DNA of 64,000 nucleotides from Novosphingobium sp. (GTDB lineage Bacteria; Pseudomonadota; Alphaproteobacteria; Sphingomonadales; Sphingomonadaceae), in NCBI RefSeq assembly GCF_020852455.1, contig NZ_JADZAT010000032.1, positions 62,001-126,000 on the forward strand, read 5' to 3'. Position numbers and translations under genes: made by a program. Shown one piece after another: positions 17,479-26,845 of the stretch (position 1 is the stretch's first letter; each line of letters opens with the position of its first letter). The notes beneath the pieces are model-generated. The model worked only from the letters and a program-made list of their open reading frames with translations. It was not told the DNA's origin and did not search any database.

Positions 17479-18834
17479 TTACTCGCCTTCGCTGCTCGCC
17501 TCGCGGCTCGCCAGCAGTTTGTCGATCTTGCGGCCATCCATATCGACCACTTCGAACCGCCAGCCCTGGTCGTGGAAGTATTCGCCCTCGCAGGGCAGCT
17601 TCTTGAACACCGACAGGGCATAGCCGGCGGCAGTGGCAAAATCGCGGTCGTCGGCCAGGTCCAGCCCCAGCCGGTCGATCAGCGCATCAGCCGGCAGCGC
17701 GCCGGCCAGCAGCAGCGATCCGTCCTCGCGCTCGACCAGCAGCGGCGCATCGCCCTCGTCCTGGTAACTGGCGAAATTGCCGACGATCGCCGCCAGCAGG
17801 TCGGCCGGGGTAACCACGCCTTCAAGGTGGCCGTATTCGTCGTGGACCAGCGCCATCGACACTTCGCTTTGCTGCATCATCCGCAGCGCATCCATCGCAT
17901 CAAGCTGGTCGGGAATGATTTCGGCCTTGCGCATCAGCCGGGTCAGCTGGACCTTGCGACCGGCCAGCAGCGCGGCCAGCACGTCCTTGACCTTGACCAC
18001 GCCGACAATGTTGTCCGGGCTGCCATCGGCCACCGGCAGCAGCGAATGCGGCGAATGCTTGATCGCGGCGCGCACCTCGTCCTCGCTGGCCTTGCGGTCA
18101 ATCGTGTCGAGTTCGGTCCGGGGGGTCATCAGTTCGCGCACCGGGCGGTCGGCCAGCCGCATGATCCCGGTCATGATCTGGCGCTCGTCTTCCTCGATCA
18201 CGCCCGAACGGGTCGCTTCGGCGAAGACCATCTGCAATTCCTCGGCGGTCAGCGCGTGATCGCCGCTGTGGGTCACCCCGGTCAGCCGCAGCAGCAACTC
18301 GCTCGACCGGTCAAGCAGCCAGACGAAGGGAGCCGTGATCCGCGCCACCATGGAAATCGGAATTGCCGCGATCACCGCGATTCGCTCGGCGGCCCTGAGC
18401 GCCAGTTGCTTGGGCACCAGCTCACCCACCACCAGACTGAAATAGGTGGTCAGCGCGATCACCAGCGCGAACCCGGCCTCGGGCGCCCACCGCTGGGGCA
18501 CGCCCAGCATGGCCAGCCGCTCACCCGTCGGACCGCCCAGGCTGGCGCCCGAATAGGCACCCGCGATGATCCCGACCAGGGTGATCCCGATCTGCACTGC
18601 CGACAGGAACCGCCCCGGATCGGCGGCCAGCTCGATCGCCTTGCGGGCTCCGGCATTGCCCTGCTCGGCCAGCAGACGCAGCCGCGCGGTGCGCGCCGAA
18701 ACGATTGCCAGTTCCGACATCGAAAACAGGCCGTTAAGCAGGATCAGCGCCGCAATGATCAGCACGTCGGTAAGGGGGAACGGGTTCACGGCCCATCCGA
18801 TAGCAGAAACGTCCCACAAGGCCAAAGCAGACAT
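17479..18834 (-). CDS. CorC/HlyC-type CNNM-CBS membrane protein
   Basis: A 451-residue inner-membrane protein of the HlyC/CorC (TlyC) family. The N-terminal CNNM/DUF21 domain has about four membrane segments and the motif FSMSELAIVSARTARLR; then come a pair of CBS domains (MTPRTELDTID..., ILVVDEYG-like VHDEYGHLEGVVTPADLL) and the C-terminal CorC_HlyC domain. The family is associated with magnesium or cobalt efflux and stress resistance; older 'haemolysin' labels are misleading. It is transcribed towards the repeat copy at 17343 and diverges from the OmpA lipoprotein gene. Confidence 0.9.
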   Translation of the reverse strand: MSALALWDVSAIGWAVNPFPLTDVLIIAALILLNGLFSMSELAIVSARTARLRLLAEQGNAGARKAIELAADPGRFLSAVQIGITLVGIIAGAYSGASLGGPTGERLAMLGVPQRWAPEAGFALVIALTTYFSLVVGELVPKQLALRAAERIAVIAAIPISMVARITAPFVWLLDRSSELLLRLTGVTHSGDHALTAEELQMVFAEATRSGVIEEDERQIMTGIMRLADRPVRELMTPRTELDTIDRKASEDEVRAAIKHSPHSLLPVADGSPDNIVGVVKVKDVLAALLAGRKVQLTRLMRKAEIIPDQLDAMDALRMMQQSEVSMALVHDEYGHLEGVVTPADLLAAIVGNFASYQDEGDAPLLVEREDGSLLLAGALPADALIDRLGLDLADDRDFATAAGYALSVFKKLPCEGEYFHDQGWRFEVVDMDGRKIDKLLASREASSEGE

Positions 18835-18920
18835 TTGATTGACATCAGTGCGGTGAAGCTCCCATTCAGGTTCAAGGGTTTAGGGTTAATACAAACCAAA
18901 CCTGGAGAAGGGGACAGAAG

Positions 18921-19616
18921 ATGAAGACAAAGACCCGTTGGCTCACTTCGGCAATGGCCGCCACCGCGCTGCTCGCGACCTCGGCCTGCGTCACCGATCC
19001 GAACACCGGTGAAAAGAAAGTTTCGCGAACCGCAATCGGCGGCGTCGGCGGCGCTGTGGTTGGCGGCCTGCTGGGCGGGCTGATCGGTGGCAAGACCGGG
19101 CGCATCGTCGGCGCCGGGATCGGCGGCGTGGCCGGCGGCGTGGTCGGCTACAAGATGGACCAGCAGATCAAGACGCTTAAGGAAAAGACCGCCGGTTCGG
19201 GCGTTGACGTGACCGAAACCGATGGCGGCAAGGCGATCCTGGTCAACCTGCCCGACGGCGTCACCTTCGATGTCGGCTCCTACACGCTCAAGCCCGAATT
19301 CCGCACCACGCTGGATCAGGTTGCGCAGAGCCTGCTCGAATATCCCGACAGCCTGGTTGACGTCTATGGCCACACCGATTCGACCGGCAGCGATGCCTAC
19401 AACCAGACGCTGTCGGAAAACCGCGCGCGCACGGTGATGAACTACCTCGTCTCCAAGGGCGTGCCCGCCGCGCGGCTGCGCAGCCAGGGCTTTGGTGAAA
19501 CCATGCCGGTGACCACCAACGATACGCCCGAAGGCCGGGCCAAGAACCGCCGGGTGGAAATCAAGATCGTGCCGATCACCCAGGAAGAAGTGAACGCCGC
19601 GCGCGCCGGCAGCTGA
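18921..19616 (+). CDS. OmpA-family lipoprotein with glycine-zipper segment
   Basis: A 231-residue envelope protein. A signal peptide ends in the lipobox LATSAC, then a glycine-zipper region (about residues 36-78, repeated GGxxGG) and a C-terminal OmpA domain (VYGHTDSTGSDAYNQTLSENRA, about 120-225) that would bind peptidoglycan. This arrangement is typical of YiaD-like outer-membrane lipoproteins. GGAGAAGGGGACAG precedes the ATG. The 86-base gap to the divergent CorC-type gene must hold both promoters. A strong terminator follows the stop. Confidence 0.92.
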   Translation: MKTKTRWLTSAMAATALLATSACVTDPNTGEKKVSRTAIGGVGGAVVGGLLGGLIGGKTGRIVGAGIGGVAGGVVGYKMDQQIKTLKEKTAGSGVDVTETDGGKAILVNLPDGVTFDVGSYTLKPEFRTTLDQVAQSLLEYPDSLVDVYGHTDSTGSDAYNQTLSENRARTVMNYLVSKGVPAARLRSQGFGETMPVTTNDTPEGRAKNRRVEIKIVPITQEEVNAARAGS

Positions 19617-19638
19617 TCGTCCTCACGGGATCGATGCC

Positions 19639-19670
19639 AAGGGGCTCGCCTGCAAGGGCGGGCCTCTTTT
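19639..19670 (+). terminator. Rho-independent terminator after the OmpA lipoprotein gene
   Basis: AGGGGCTCGCC pairs with GGCGGGCCTCT across the loop TGCAAG, with two G-T pairs, and ends in TTTT. It lies between the convergent OmpA and phosphatase genes and could act on both strands. Confidence 0.85.
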
Positions 19671-19674
19671 CGTA

Positions 19675-20490
19675 TCAGCCCGCCAGTTCCCTGGCCCGGC
19701 CCGCCAGCCGCTCGACCGCCGCTGCATGGATCAGCGGCGAGCTTACCAGCACGCCAAAGGCGCGCGGATCGCGCTTGTTGTAGGCCAGCGGCTGGCCGAA
19801 GGCGTCGGTTACCGCCGCCCCCGCCTCGCGCGCGATCAGCGCGGCGGCGCCGATGTCCCATTCGTAACCCCAGCGCAGCGTCGCAACCAGATCGGCCTCG
19901 TCAGCCGCGACCAACGCCATGCGCAGCGCGATCGAATTGGGCTGATCGACCGGGGTGAGATCGGAGTCGGCCTTGGGCAGGGCATGGGCCGGCACCCGCG
20001 CACCCGGCAATTCGGCGCGGCGCGAGGCGACCAGCCGCTGGCCGTTGCGCCATGAACCCTGCCCGGCCTCGCCGCTCCAGAATTCACCGCGCGCCGGGGC
20101 GTCGAGTATTCCCAGCAGCGGCCGCCCGGCGCTGACCAGCGCAACCGACACCGCCCAGCCGGTGCGGCCGCGGATGAAGTCGCGCGTCCCGTCGATCGGA
20201 TCGACCAGCCAGATCAGCCCGCCATCGAGCCGTTCGGGCGCATCGACGGTTTCTTCCGACAGCCAGCCCGCCGCCGGCAGCAGCGCGCCCAGTTCGCGCT
20301 TGAGGAAGCTGTCCACCGCCAGGTCCGCCGCGCTGACCGGACTGTCGCCCCCCTTGTCCCAGCTTTCGAGCGCATGGCCATGCCCCGGCCAGGTATCGAG
20401 CGCGATCCGCCCGGCCGCGCGCACGATCGCTTCAAGGCGCGCACGATCGATCAAGCCCTGGCTTTTCCGGTAATTGAGAATGGCTCGCAA
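19675..20490 (-). CDS. Inositol-monophosphatase-superfamily enzyme, CysQ-like
   Basis: Metal-dependent phosphatase of about 260-271 residues. Visible motifs are SEETVD (metal-binding Glu), [13 protein letters not shown] (the family DPIDGT signature) and the C-terminal [17 protein letters not shown]. It most resembles CysQ, which removes the 3' phosphate of PAP made during sulfate assimilation, but inositol-1-phosphatase or histidinol-phosphatase relatives share these motifs. The frame is open from a TTG at 20490. The start is uncertain: TTG or GTG codons about 13-15 codons further in fit the family N-terminus better. Confidence 0.8.
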   Translation of the reverse strand: MRAILNYRKSQGLIDRARLEAIVRAAGRIALDTWPGHGHALESWDKGGDSPVSAADLAVDSFLKRELGALLPAAGWLSEETVDAPERLDGGLIWLVDPIDGTRDFIRGRTGWAVSVALVSAGRPLLGILDAPARGEFWSGEAGQGSWRNGQRLVASRRAELPGARVPAHALPKADSDLTPVDQPNSIALRMALVAADEADLVATLRWGYEWDIGAAALIAREAGAAVTDAFGQPLAYNKRDPRAFGVLVSSPLIHAAAVERLAGRARELAG

Positions 20491-20614
20491 CTGGCGTTCA
20501 TATTTCTACCCTAGTGGGGCTTTCAGGGTCTTTTCAAGCCCTGCCCGCTGTGCTTATGCGGCACCGCACAATGGGCCGCACGCCCCTCCCCTCCCCCAGG
20601 CTGGAGACTTCCTG

Positions 20615-21811
<1,197 letters not shown>

Positions 21812-21823
21812 TCGGAAAACCGC

Positions 21824-21839
21824 TCCGGACGCGTCCGGA
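21824..21839. repeat. 16-bp perfect palindrome after sucC
   Basis: TCCGGACGCGTCCGGA is an exact palindrome 12 bases after the sucC stop and 17 bases before the terminator. It could be a 3' RNA hairpin or a protein-binding site; nothing in the sequence decides. Confidence 0.5.
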
Positions 21840-21856
21840 TCGACTGCTTCTTGCAG

Positions 21857-21883
21857 AGGGCCGGCCCGGTGGGTCGGCCCTTT
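21857..21883 (+). terminator. Rho-independent terminator of sucC
   Basis: AGGGCCGGCCC pairs with GGGTCGGCCCT around GGT (11 pairs, one G-T), followed by a short T stretch. It separates sucC from the etf genes. Confidence 0.85.
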
Positions 21884-22009
21884 CGCATTGCGCGGCGCGA
21901 TCTGTAGCATTTTTGCTGCAAAGCATGAGCAAACTCGACTTGACCGCAAGGACACGCGCGGCAATGGCGGTTGGCGCTACGCCGTCAGCCGGGACTCAAT
22001 TTGACCGGG

Positions 22010-22038
22010 TTGACGTTTACGTAAACGACAACTATGCC
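22010..22038 (+). promoter_or_regulatory. Candidate etfBA promoter with LiuR-like MerR operator
   Basis: A 22-base inverted repeat at 22010-22031 has the perfect core CGTTTACGTAAACG and outer TTGA..CAA arms with a single mismatched pair. It overlaps a possible -35 TTGACG (22010-22015) and -10 TATGCC (22033-22038), 17 bases apart. The repeat closely resembles sites described for LiuR, the MerR-family regulator of branched-chain amino acid and fatty acid degradation, which commonly cover etf genes. The TSS and regulator identity are inferred. Confidence 0.65.
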
Positions 22039-22090
22039 GCCCCCGAAATCCGTTCACTGGGCAGCATTTGCTGGGAAAGGTCTGGAACCG

Positions 22091-22843
22091 ATGAAAGCCC
22101 TGGTCTGCGTGAAGCGCGTGATCGATTATAACGTCAAGCCGCGGGTCAAGTCCGATGGCACCGGCGTCGATCTCGCCAACGTCAAGATGAGCATGAACCC
22201 CTTCGACGAAATCGCCGTCGAAGAAGCGATCCGCCTCAAGGAAAAGGGCATCGTGACCGAGATCGTCGCGCTCAGCGTCGGCCCGGCCAAGGCCCAGGAA
22301 ACGCTGCGTACCGCACTGGCCATGGGTGCTGACCGCGCCGTGCTCGTCCAGGTCGATGACGGCGTCGAAGTCGAGCCGCTGGCCGTCGCCAAGGTGGTCA
22401 AGGGCGTGGCCGAGGAAGAAGGCGCCAGCCTGATCATCACCGGCAAGCAGGCGATCGACGACGATTCGAACCAGGTCGGCCAGATGGTCGCCGCGCTGAT
22501 GGGCCGCCCGCAGGGCACCTTCGCCAACGAAGTCTCGGTCGAAGGCGATTCGGTGGTGGTGAAGCGCGAAGTCGATGGCGGTCTGGAAACGGTCAAGCTG
22601 GCGCTGCCGGCGGTGGTCACCACCGACCTGCGCCTTAACGAACCGCGCTATGCCTCGCTGCCGAACATCATGAAGGCCAAGTCCAAGCCGCTCGCCACCA
22701 AGGCGCCGGGTGACTACGGGGTCGATATTGCCCCGCGCCTCAAGACCCTCAAGGTCAGCGAACCGCCGTTGCGCAGCGCCGGGATCAAGGTGGCCGACGT
22801 GGACGCCCTCGTCGCCAAGCTCAAGGAAATGGGCGTAGCCTAA
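22091..22843 (+). CDS. etfB: Electron transfer flavoprotein beta subunit
   Basis: Together with EtfA it forms the FAD/AMP heterodimer that passes electrons from acyl-CoA dehydrogenases to ETF-ubiquinone oxidoreductase. The 250-residue protein begins [19 protein letters not shown] and has [12 protein letters not shown], the AMP-binding [16 protein letters not shown] and [16 protein letters not shown]. The ATG at 22091 coincides with the family N-terminus. A LiuR-like site about 70 bases upstream suggests induction with branched-chain amino acid or fatty acid catabolism. Confidence 0.97.
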   Translation: MKALVCVKRVIDYNVKPRVKSDGTGVDLANVKMSMNPFDEIAVEEAIRLKEKGIVTEIVALSVGPAKAQETLRTALAMGADRAVLVQVDDGVEVEPLAVAKVVKGVAEEEGASLIITGKQAIDDDSNQVGQMVAALMGRPQGTFANEVSVEGDSVVVKREVDGGLETVKLALPAVVTTDLRLNEPRYASLPNIMKAKSKPLATKAPGDYGVDIAPRLKTLKVSEPPLRSAGIKVADVDALVAKLKEMGVA

Positions 22844-22859
22844 GACCACTCACCCACCT

Positions 22860-22923
22860 CCGTTCGTGTCGAGCGAAGTCGAGACACAGCGCGAGGCATC
22901 TCGACTTCGCTCGATGCGAACGG
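22860..22923. repeat. 64-bp palindromic element between etfB and etfA
   Basis: The left arm (22860-22883, beginning ccgttcgtgtcgagcgaa) pairs with the right arm (22899-22923, ending ctcgatgcgaacgg), about 22 of 24 positions. Each arm contains the self-complementary unit TCGAGCGAAGTCGAGA or its reverse. This is the 'TCGAGCGAAGTCGAGAC' repeat type that I know as frequent in sphingomonad genomes. It would form a long hairpin in the etfBA message, ending 23 bases before the etfA start. Confidence 0.85.
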
Positions 22924-22946
22924 AGTCCGGTTGGAAGGAAGTTGAA

Positions 22947-23876
22947 ATGAAAACTCTCGTTTGGGTCGAACACGACAACGCCTCGGTCAAGGACGCCACC
23001 CTGGCCGCCGTCACTGCCGCCTCGCAGCTGGGTGAAGTGCATCTGCTGGTCGCTGGCGCGGGCTGCGCCGGGGTTGCCGCCGAAGCCGCCAAGATCGCCG
23101 GCGTGGGCAAGGTCCACCTGGCTGACGACGCCGCCTATGCCAATGCGCTGGCCGAAAACGTCGCGCCGCTGGTGGCCGGCCTGATGGCCGATCACGATGC
23201 CTTCGTGGCGCCCGCCACCACCACCGGCAAGAACGTCGCCCCGCGCGTCGCTGCGCTGCTCGATGTCATGCAGATCTCGGACATCCTTTCGGTCGAAGGT
23301 CCCAAGACCTTCACCCGTCCGATCTATGCCGGCAACGCCATCGCCACGGTTGAATCGAGCGATGCCAAGCTGGTGATCACCGTGCGCGGCACCGCCTTCG
23401 CCAAGGCCGAAGCCAGCGGCGGTTCGGGCGCAGTCGAGGCCGTTTCGGGCCCGGGCAATGCCGGGACCAGCAGCTTCGTCGGTTCGGAAATCGCCAAGAG
23501 TGAGCGTCCGGAACTGACCAGCGCCAAGATCATCGTCTCGGGCGGCCGCGCGCTCAAGGATGCCGATACCTTCAAGGCGACCATCTTCCCGCTGGCCGAC
23601 AAGCTGGGCGCGGCAGTCGGCGCGAGCCGTGCGGCGGTCGATGCGGGCTATGTCCCCAACGACTTCCAGGTCGGCCAGACCGGCAAGATCGTCGCCCCCG
23701 AAGTCTATGTCGCGGTCGGCATCTCAGGCGCGATCCAGCACCTTGCGGGGATGAAGGATTCGAAGACCATCATCGCGATCAACAAGGACGAGGACGCGCC
23801 GATCTTCCAGGTCGCCGACATCGGCCTGGTCGCCGACCTGTTCAACGCGGTGCCGGAACTGACCGGCAAGCTTTGA
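22947..23876 (+). CDS. etfA: Electron transfer flavoprotein alpha subunit
   Basis: FAD-binding partner of EtfB, 309 residues. The N-terminal half starts [11 protein letters not shown]; the C-terminal FAD domain shows [34 protein letters not shown] (flavin contacts) and [32 protein letters not shown]. The ATG at 22947 follows GGAAGGAAG. It is probably co-transcribed with etfB through the palindromic element, and ends at a strong terminator. Confidence 0.97.
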   Translation: MKTLVWVEHDNASVKDATLAAVTAASQLGEVHLLVAGAGCAGVAAEAAKIAGVGKVHLADDAAYANALAENVAPLVAGLMADHDAFVAPATTTGKNVAPRVAALLDVMQISDILSVEGPKTFTRPIYAGNAIATVESSDAKLVITVRGTAFAKAEASGGSGAVEAVSGPGNAGTSSFVGSEIAKSERPELTSAKIIVSGGRALKDADTFKATIFPLADKLGAAVGASRAAVDAGYVPNDFQVGQTGKIVAPEVYVAVGISGAIQHLAGMKDSKTIIAINKDEDAPIFQVADIGLVADLFNAVPELTGKL

Positions 23877-23906
23877 TCAAGGCGCCAATCGCACATTGAG
23901 TTGAAG

Positions 23907-23934
23907 AGGGCCCCAAGCGATTGGGGCCCTTTTT
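23907..23934 (+). terminator. Rho-independent terminator of etfBA
   Basis: A perfect ten-base stem AGGGCCCCAA / TTGGGGCCCT with loop GCGA, followed by TTTTT. Confidence 0.93.
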
Positions 23935-24061
23935 GCAACCAACTGGCAAGCGGTTACTAACCCACCGGCGAGCCGCCAAGACGTCCCAGAGGCGCATTTT
24001 CCTACACCCCCCTGATCTGTCATCCTGACCGGCTGCACCCCCGACTCAGGAGTTTCGGACG

Positions 24062-24982
24062 ATGGATCTTGCCCCCGATCAGCAACTTGTCCCCCTGCGC
24101 CAGCGCGATGATGGCTGGACTGCGCAGCGCCAGCGGGATTTCCTTGAGGCGCTCGCCGCTTGCGGATCGGTCAGCAAGGCCGCGCTGAACGTGGGGATGA
24201 GCCGCGAGAGCGCCTATGCCTTGCGCCGCCGCGCCGATGCGCGCGGCTTTGCCCAGGCCTGGGACGCGGCGCGGGCCATGGCGGTTGAGCATCTGACCGA
24301 AGTGGCCTGGGACCGCGCGCTGGAGGGCGAGGTGCGGCAGGTCTATTACCACGGCGAGCTGGTGGGCGAGACGCGGCATTTCGACAACCGGCTGCTGCTG
24401 GCGCTGATCGCGCAGAACCGGGCGTTGCTGGCAGGCCACCGGGCCGGACCGGCGCTGGCTTCGCCCGCGCTGGTTGCCGAGGTTGCGGCGGACTGGGAAG
24501 CGGCATTGGACCGGGCCGAGCGCGGCGAGGCGCTGGTCGAGCCGGAAGCAGCCCGCGCTGCCGTGCCCGGGGCTGACAGCCGGACGAGCGATGAAGCCCA
24601 GCGGCTTGAGATCGGGCTGTTCGATCACTGGTGGGACGAGGCCGGCGAGCGCTGGCTGACAAACTGGCCCGCGCCCGAGGGCTTTACCGGAGCGGAATTC
24701 TGGATCAACCAGCAGGGCGAGGTGATCGCCGCCTATGATCCCGACGCCGACCCGGTCGAGGACAGCTATGGTCGCCCGATCGAGCGCGACTGGGCACGCG
24801 AGCTGAGCGATGAGGAACTGGCCGGGATCGAGCAGGCCGCAGAGGACGAGGAAGAGGTGCGCGCCGCGCGGATCGATCTGTATCGGCGCGCTGCCTTTGG
24901 ACTGGCCAGCAAGGCCGAACGAACCGCACTGGCCGCTGCCAATGGGGGCCGGATCGGGGTTCGCACGGCAGGGGGCGGGTGA
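24062..24982 (+). CDS. Unrecognised protein with terminase-small-subunit-like HTH
   Basis: A 306-residue protein I cannot name. Residues about 20-70 look like a homeodomain-type helix-turn-helix (RQRDFLEALAACGSVSKAALNVGMSRESAYALRRR), the style found in phage terminase small subunits and some transposon proteins. The middle is Ala/Glu-rich and helical; about 180-230 holds an aromatic region (DHWWDEAGERWLTNWPAPEGF); the end is acidic and then basic. No phage gene is nearby, and base composition matches the flanks, so a domesticated lineage-specific DNA-binding protein is the simplest reading. AGGAG precedes the ATG. Confidence 0.7.
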   Translation: MDLAPDQQLVPLRQRDDGWTAQRQRDFLEALAACGSVSKAALNVGMSRESAYALRRRADARGFAQAWDAARAMAVEHLTEVAWDRALEGEVRQVYYHGELVGETRHFDNRLLLALIAQNRALLAGHRAGPALASPALVAEVAADWEAALDRAERGEALVEPEAARAAVPGADSRTSDEAQRLEIGLFDHWWDEAGERWLTNWPAPEGFTGAEFWINQQGEVIAAYDPDADPVEDSYGRPIERDWARELSDEELAGIEQAAEDEEEVRAARIDLYRRAAFGLASKAERTALAAANGGRIGVRTAGGG

Positions 24983-25043
24983 TGGCTTTTTTGTCGCCCC
25001 CGGACCCTGTGAACTTTGTCAGCTTTGTACCCGCAAGCGAACG

Positions 25044-25568
25044 CTAGACCCGCTCGTACAGCACCAGCGCGGCGCCACCGTCAGGCTGGTGCAGGCCATA
25101 GCGCACGAAGCCCAGCTTGCCTGCCAGCGCGTCCGAAGCCGCGTGCCCATGCTCGATCATGCAGGCGATTCGCTGGCGGCCGTGGACCTGGTCGAACCAG
25201 GCCAAGGCGGCTTCCATTGCCTCGCCGGCAATGCCCTGGCCCCAGTGGTCCTGGTGGACGATCCAGCCCGCTTCGGCGACATTGTCGAGGCCCTGGTCGG
25301 CGCCGAACCCCCGGTGGCTGCGGAACACACCGCAGTTGGCGACGATCCGGTCATGCCCCTTCAGACGGACCATGAAGGTGCCATAGCCGTGCAGCGCCCA
25401 GGACCCGGCATTGCGGTGCAGGCGGTTGAAGGCGTCCATCTCGGTGGGGACGAACGAGCCCAGAAAGCGGCGGGTCTCCTCGGCCAGGGTCAGGTCGAAC
25501 AGGCCCGGCAGGTCGCGCAGCGCGGGCTGCCACAGTTCAAGCCGGCGGGTGGTGAGCAGCGGGGTCAA
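25044..25568 (-). CDS. GNAT-family N-acetyltransferase, RimJ/RimL-like
   Basis: A 174-residue acetyltransferase with the N-terminal LLTTRRLELWQPALRDLPGLF, the acetyl-CoA-binding segment around EAGWIVHQDHWGQGIAGEAMEAAL, and a C-terminal LGFVRYGLHQPDGG. Members acetylate ribosomal protein N-termini, antibiotics or metabolites; the substrate here is unknown. The TTG start overlaps the stop of the DUF445 gene (TTGA), making it the last gene of the pump operon. Confidence 0.88.
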   Translation of the reverse strand: MTPLLTTRRLELWQPALRDLPGLFDLTLAEETRRFLGSFVPTEMDAFNRLHRNAGSWALHGYGTFMVRLKGHDRIVANCGVFRSHRGFGADQGLDNVAEAGWIVHQDHWGQGIAGEAMEAALAWFDQVHGRQRIACMIEHGHAASDALAGKLGFVRYGLHQPDGGAALVLYERV

Positions 25569-26845
25569 AGCAATTGATCCACCGCGTGAATCAGCACGCC
25601 CACCAGCCCGCCGACCAGCGTTCCGTTGATCCGGATGAATTGCAGGTCGCGGCCCACCGCGCCTTCGATCCGGTCGGTCACGGTTTCGGCATCCCAGCGC
25701 TTCACGGTTTCGGACACCAGCCGGACGATCTGGTCGCCATAGCGCACCGAAATGCCGACCAGGGTGCGCCGGGCAAAGCGGTTGATCTGGATCTGCAGTG
25801 CGGGATCGTCACGCAGATGCTTGCCCAGTTCGGTCAGCGCTTCGGCCAGCTGGCCGCTGCCTTCGCCGGCCGGACGGCGCAGGCGGGTAAGCATGCCGGT
25901 GCGCAGCCGTTCCCACACCCCCTGCCACCACTTCGACACCGCCGGGTTGGCGATCAGTTCGCCCTTGAGCCGCTCAACCCGGGTCCGCAGTTCTTCATCC
26001 TGCTGGAGGTCCTGGGCGAGCTTGGCGAGGCCTTCCTCGATCTTGCCGCGCAGGGGATGGTCGGGATCGACGATCACTTCGGCCAGCAGCTTGTAAAGCC
26101 CGTCGAGCACCGAATTGGCCACGGTCTCATCCAGCCCGGTCCAGCGCAGCACGGCATTGGCGCGGCGGTGGATCAGTTCGCGGATCAGTTCTTCGTTGTC
26201 TTCCAGCGTCAGCCCGGCCCAGCGCACCAGCGATTCGATCACCGGCATGTGGCGCTTGTCGGCAATCGTGGTGGTCAGCATCTGGCCAAGCAGCGGCGAT
26301 ACCTCAAGCTTCTCGACCTGGCGGAACAGGCCGCCGCGCACCTGGGTGCCAAGCCGTTCGGGATCGAGCGATTCGAGCACCTGCGCGGCGAGTTCCGCCG
26401 CCCCGTCGCGCAGCCGGGTCGAACCGCCCTTTGCCGGATCGGCCAGCCAGTCACCCGCCGCGCCAGCGAGGTTCATCGACCGCAGCCGCCGCGCGACCAC
26501 CGGCGGGATCAGGAAGTTGTCGCGCAGGAACTGCGCCATGGTTTCGGCGATCCGGTCCTTGTTCTCGGGGATGATCGCGGTGTGCGGGATCGGCAGGCCC
26601 AGCGGATGACGGAACAGCGCGGTCACCGCGAACCAGTCGGCCATGCCGCCAACCATACCGGCTTCGGCAAAGGCCAGGACATAGCCCATCGCGGGGTGCA
26701 GGTCCTGGAACTGGCGGGCCAGCAGGAACAGACCCGCCATGGCCACCAAGAGCCCGGTGGCGGTTCGGCGCATGGTCCTGGCCCGGTCGACCGGCAGAGC
26801 GCTGACCGGGCGGCGCCAGCGCAGCCGAGGCGCCTGCCCGCTCAC
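25565..26845 (-). CDS. DUF445-family membrane protein
   Basis: A 426-residue protein with an N-terminal hydrophobic stretch (two close segments, about residues 30-75, including EAGMVGGMADWFAVTALFRHPLGLPIPHT, the DUF445 signature), a long soluble helical middle and a C-terminal hydrophobic segment. The family is widespread and of unknown function. Its ATG overlaps the RND permease stop (26842-26845), so it is coupled to the pump. Confidence 0.88.
   Translation of the reverse strand: MSGQAPRLRWRRPVSALPVDRARTMRRTATGLLVAMAGLFLLARQFQDLHPAMGYVLAFAEAGMVGGMADWFAVTALFRHPLGLPIPHTAIIPENKDRIAETMAQFLRDNFLIPPVVARRLRSMNLAGAAGDWLADPAKGGSTRLRDGAAELAAQVLESLDPERLGTQVRGGLFRQVEKLEVSPLLGQMLTTTIADKRHMPVIESLVRWAGLTLEDNEELIRELIHRRANAVLRWTGLDETVANSVLDGLYKLLAEVIVDPDHPLRGKIEEGLAKLAQDLQQDEELRTRVERLKGELIANPAVSKWWQGVWERLRTGMLTRLRRPAGEGSGQLAEALTELGKHLRDDPALQIQINRFARRTLVGISVRYGDQIVRLVSETVKRWDAETVTDRIEGAVGRDLQFIRINGTLVGGLVGVLIHAVDQLL

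Noticed and set aside
17479-18834. Haemolysin/toxin assignment for the CNNM-CBS protein
   Set aside because: The HlyC/TlyC label is historical; domains are those of a membrane ion-transport family.
18839-18867. TTGACA at 18839 as a -35 box of the OmpA lipoprotein gene
   Set aside because: No reasonable -10 hexamer lies 16-18 bases downstream (CCATTC region), so I did not list a promoter.
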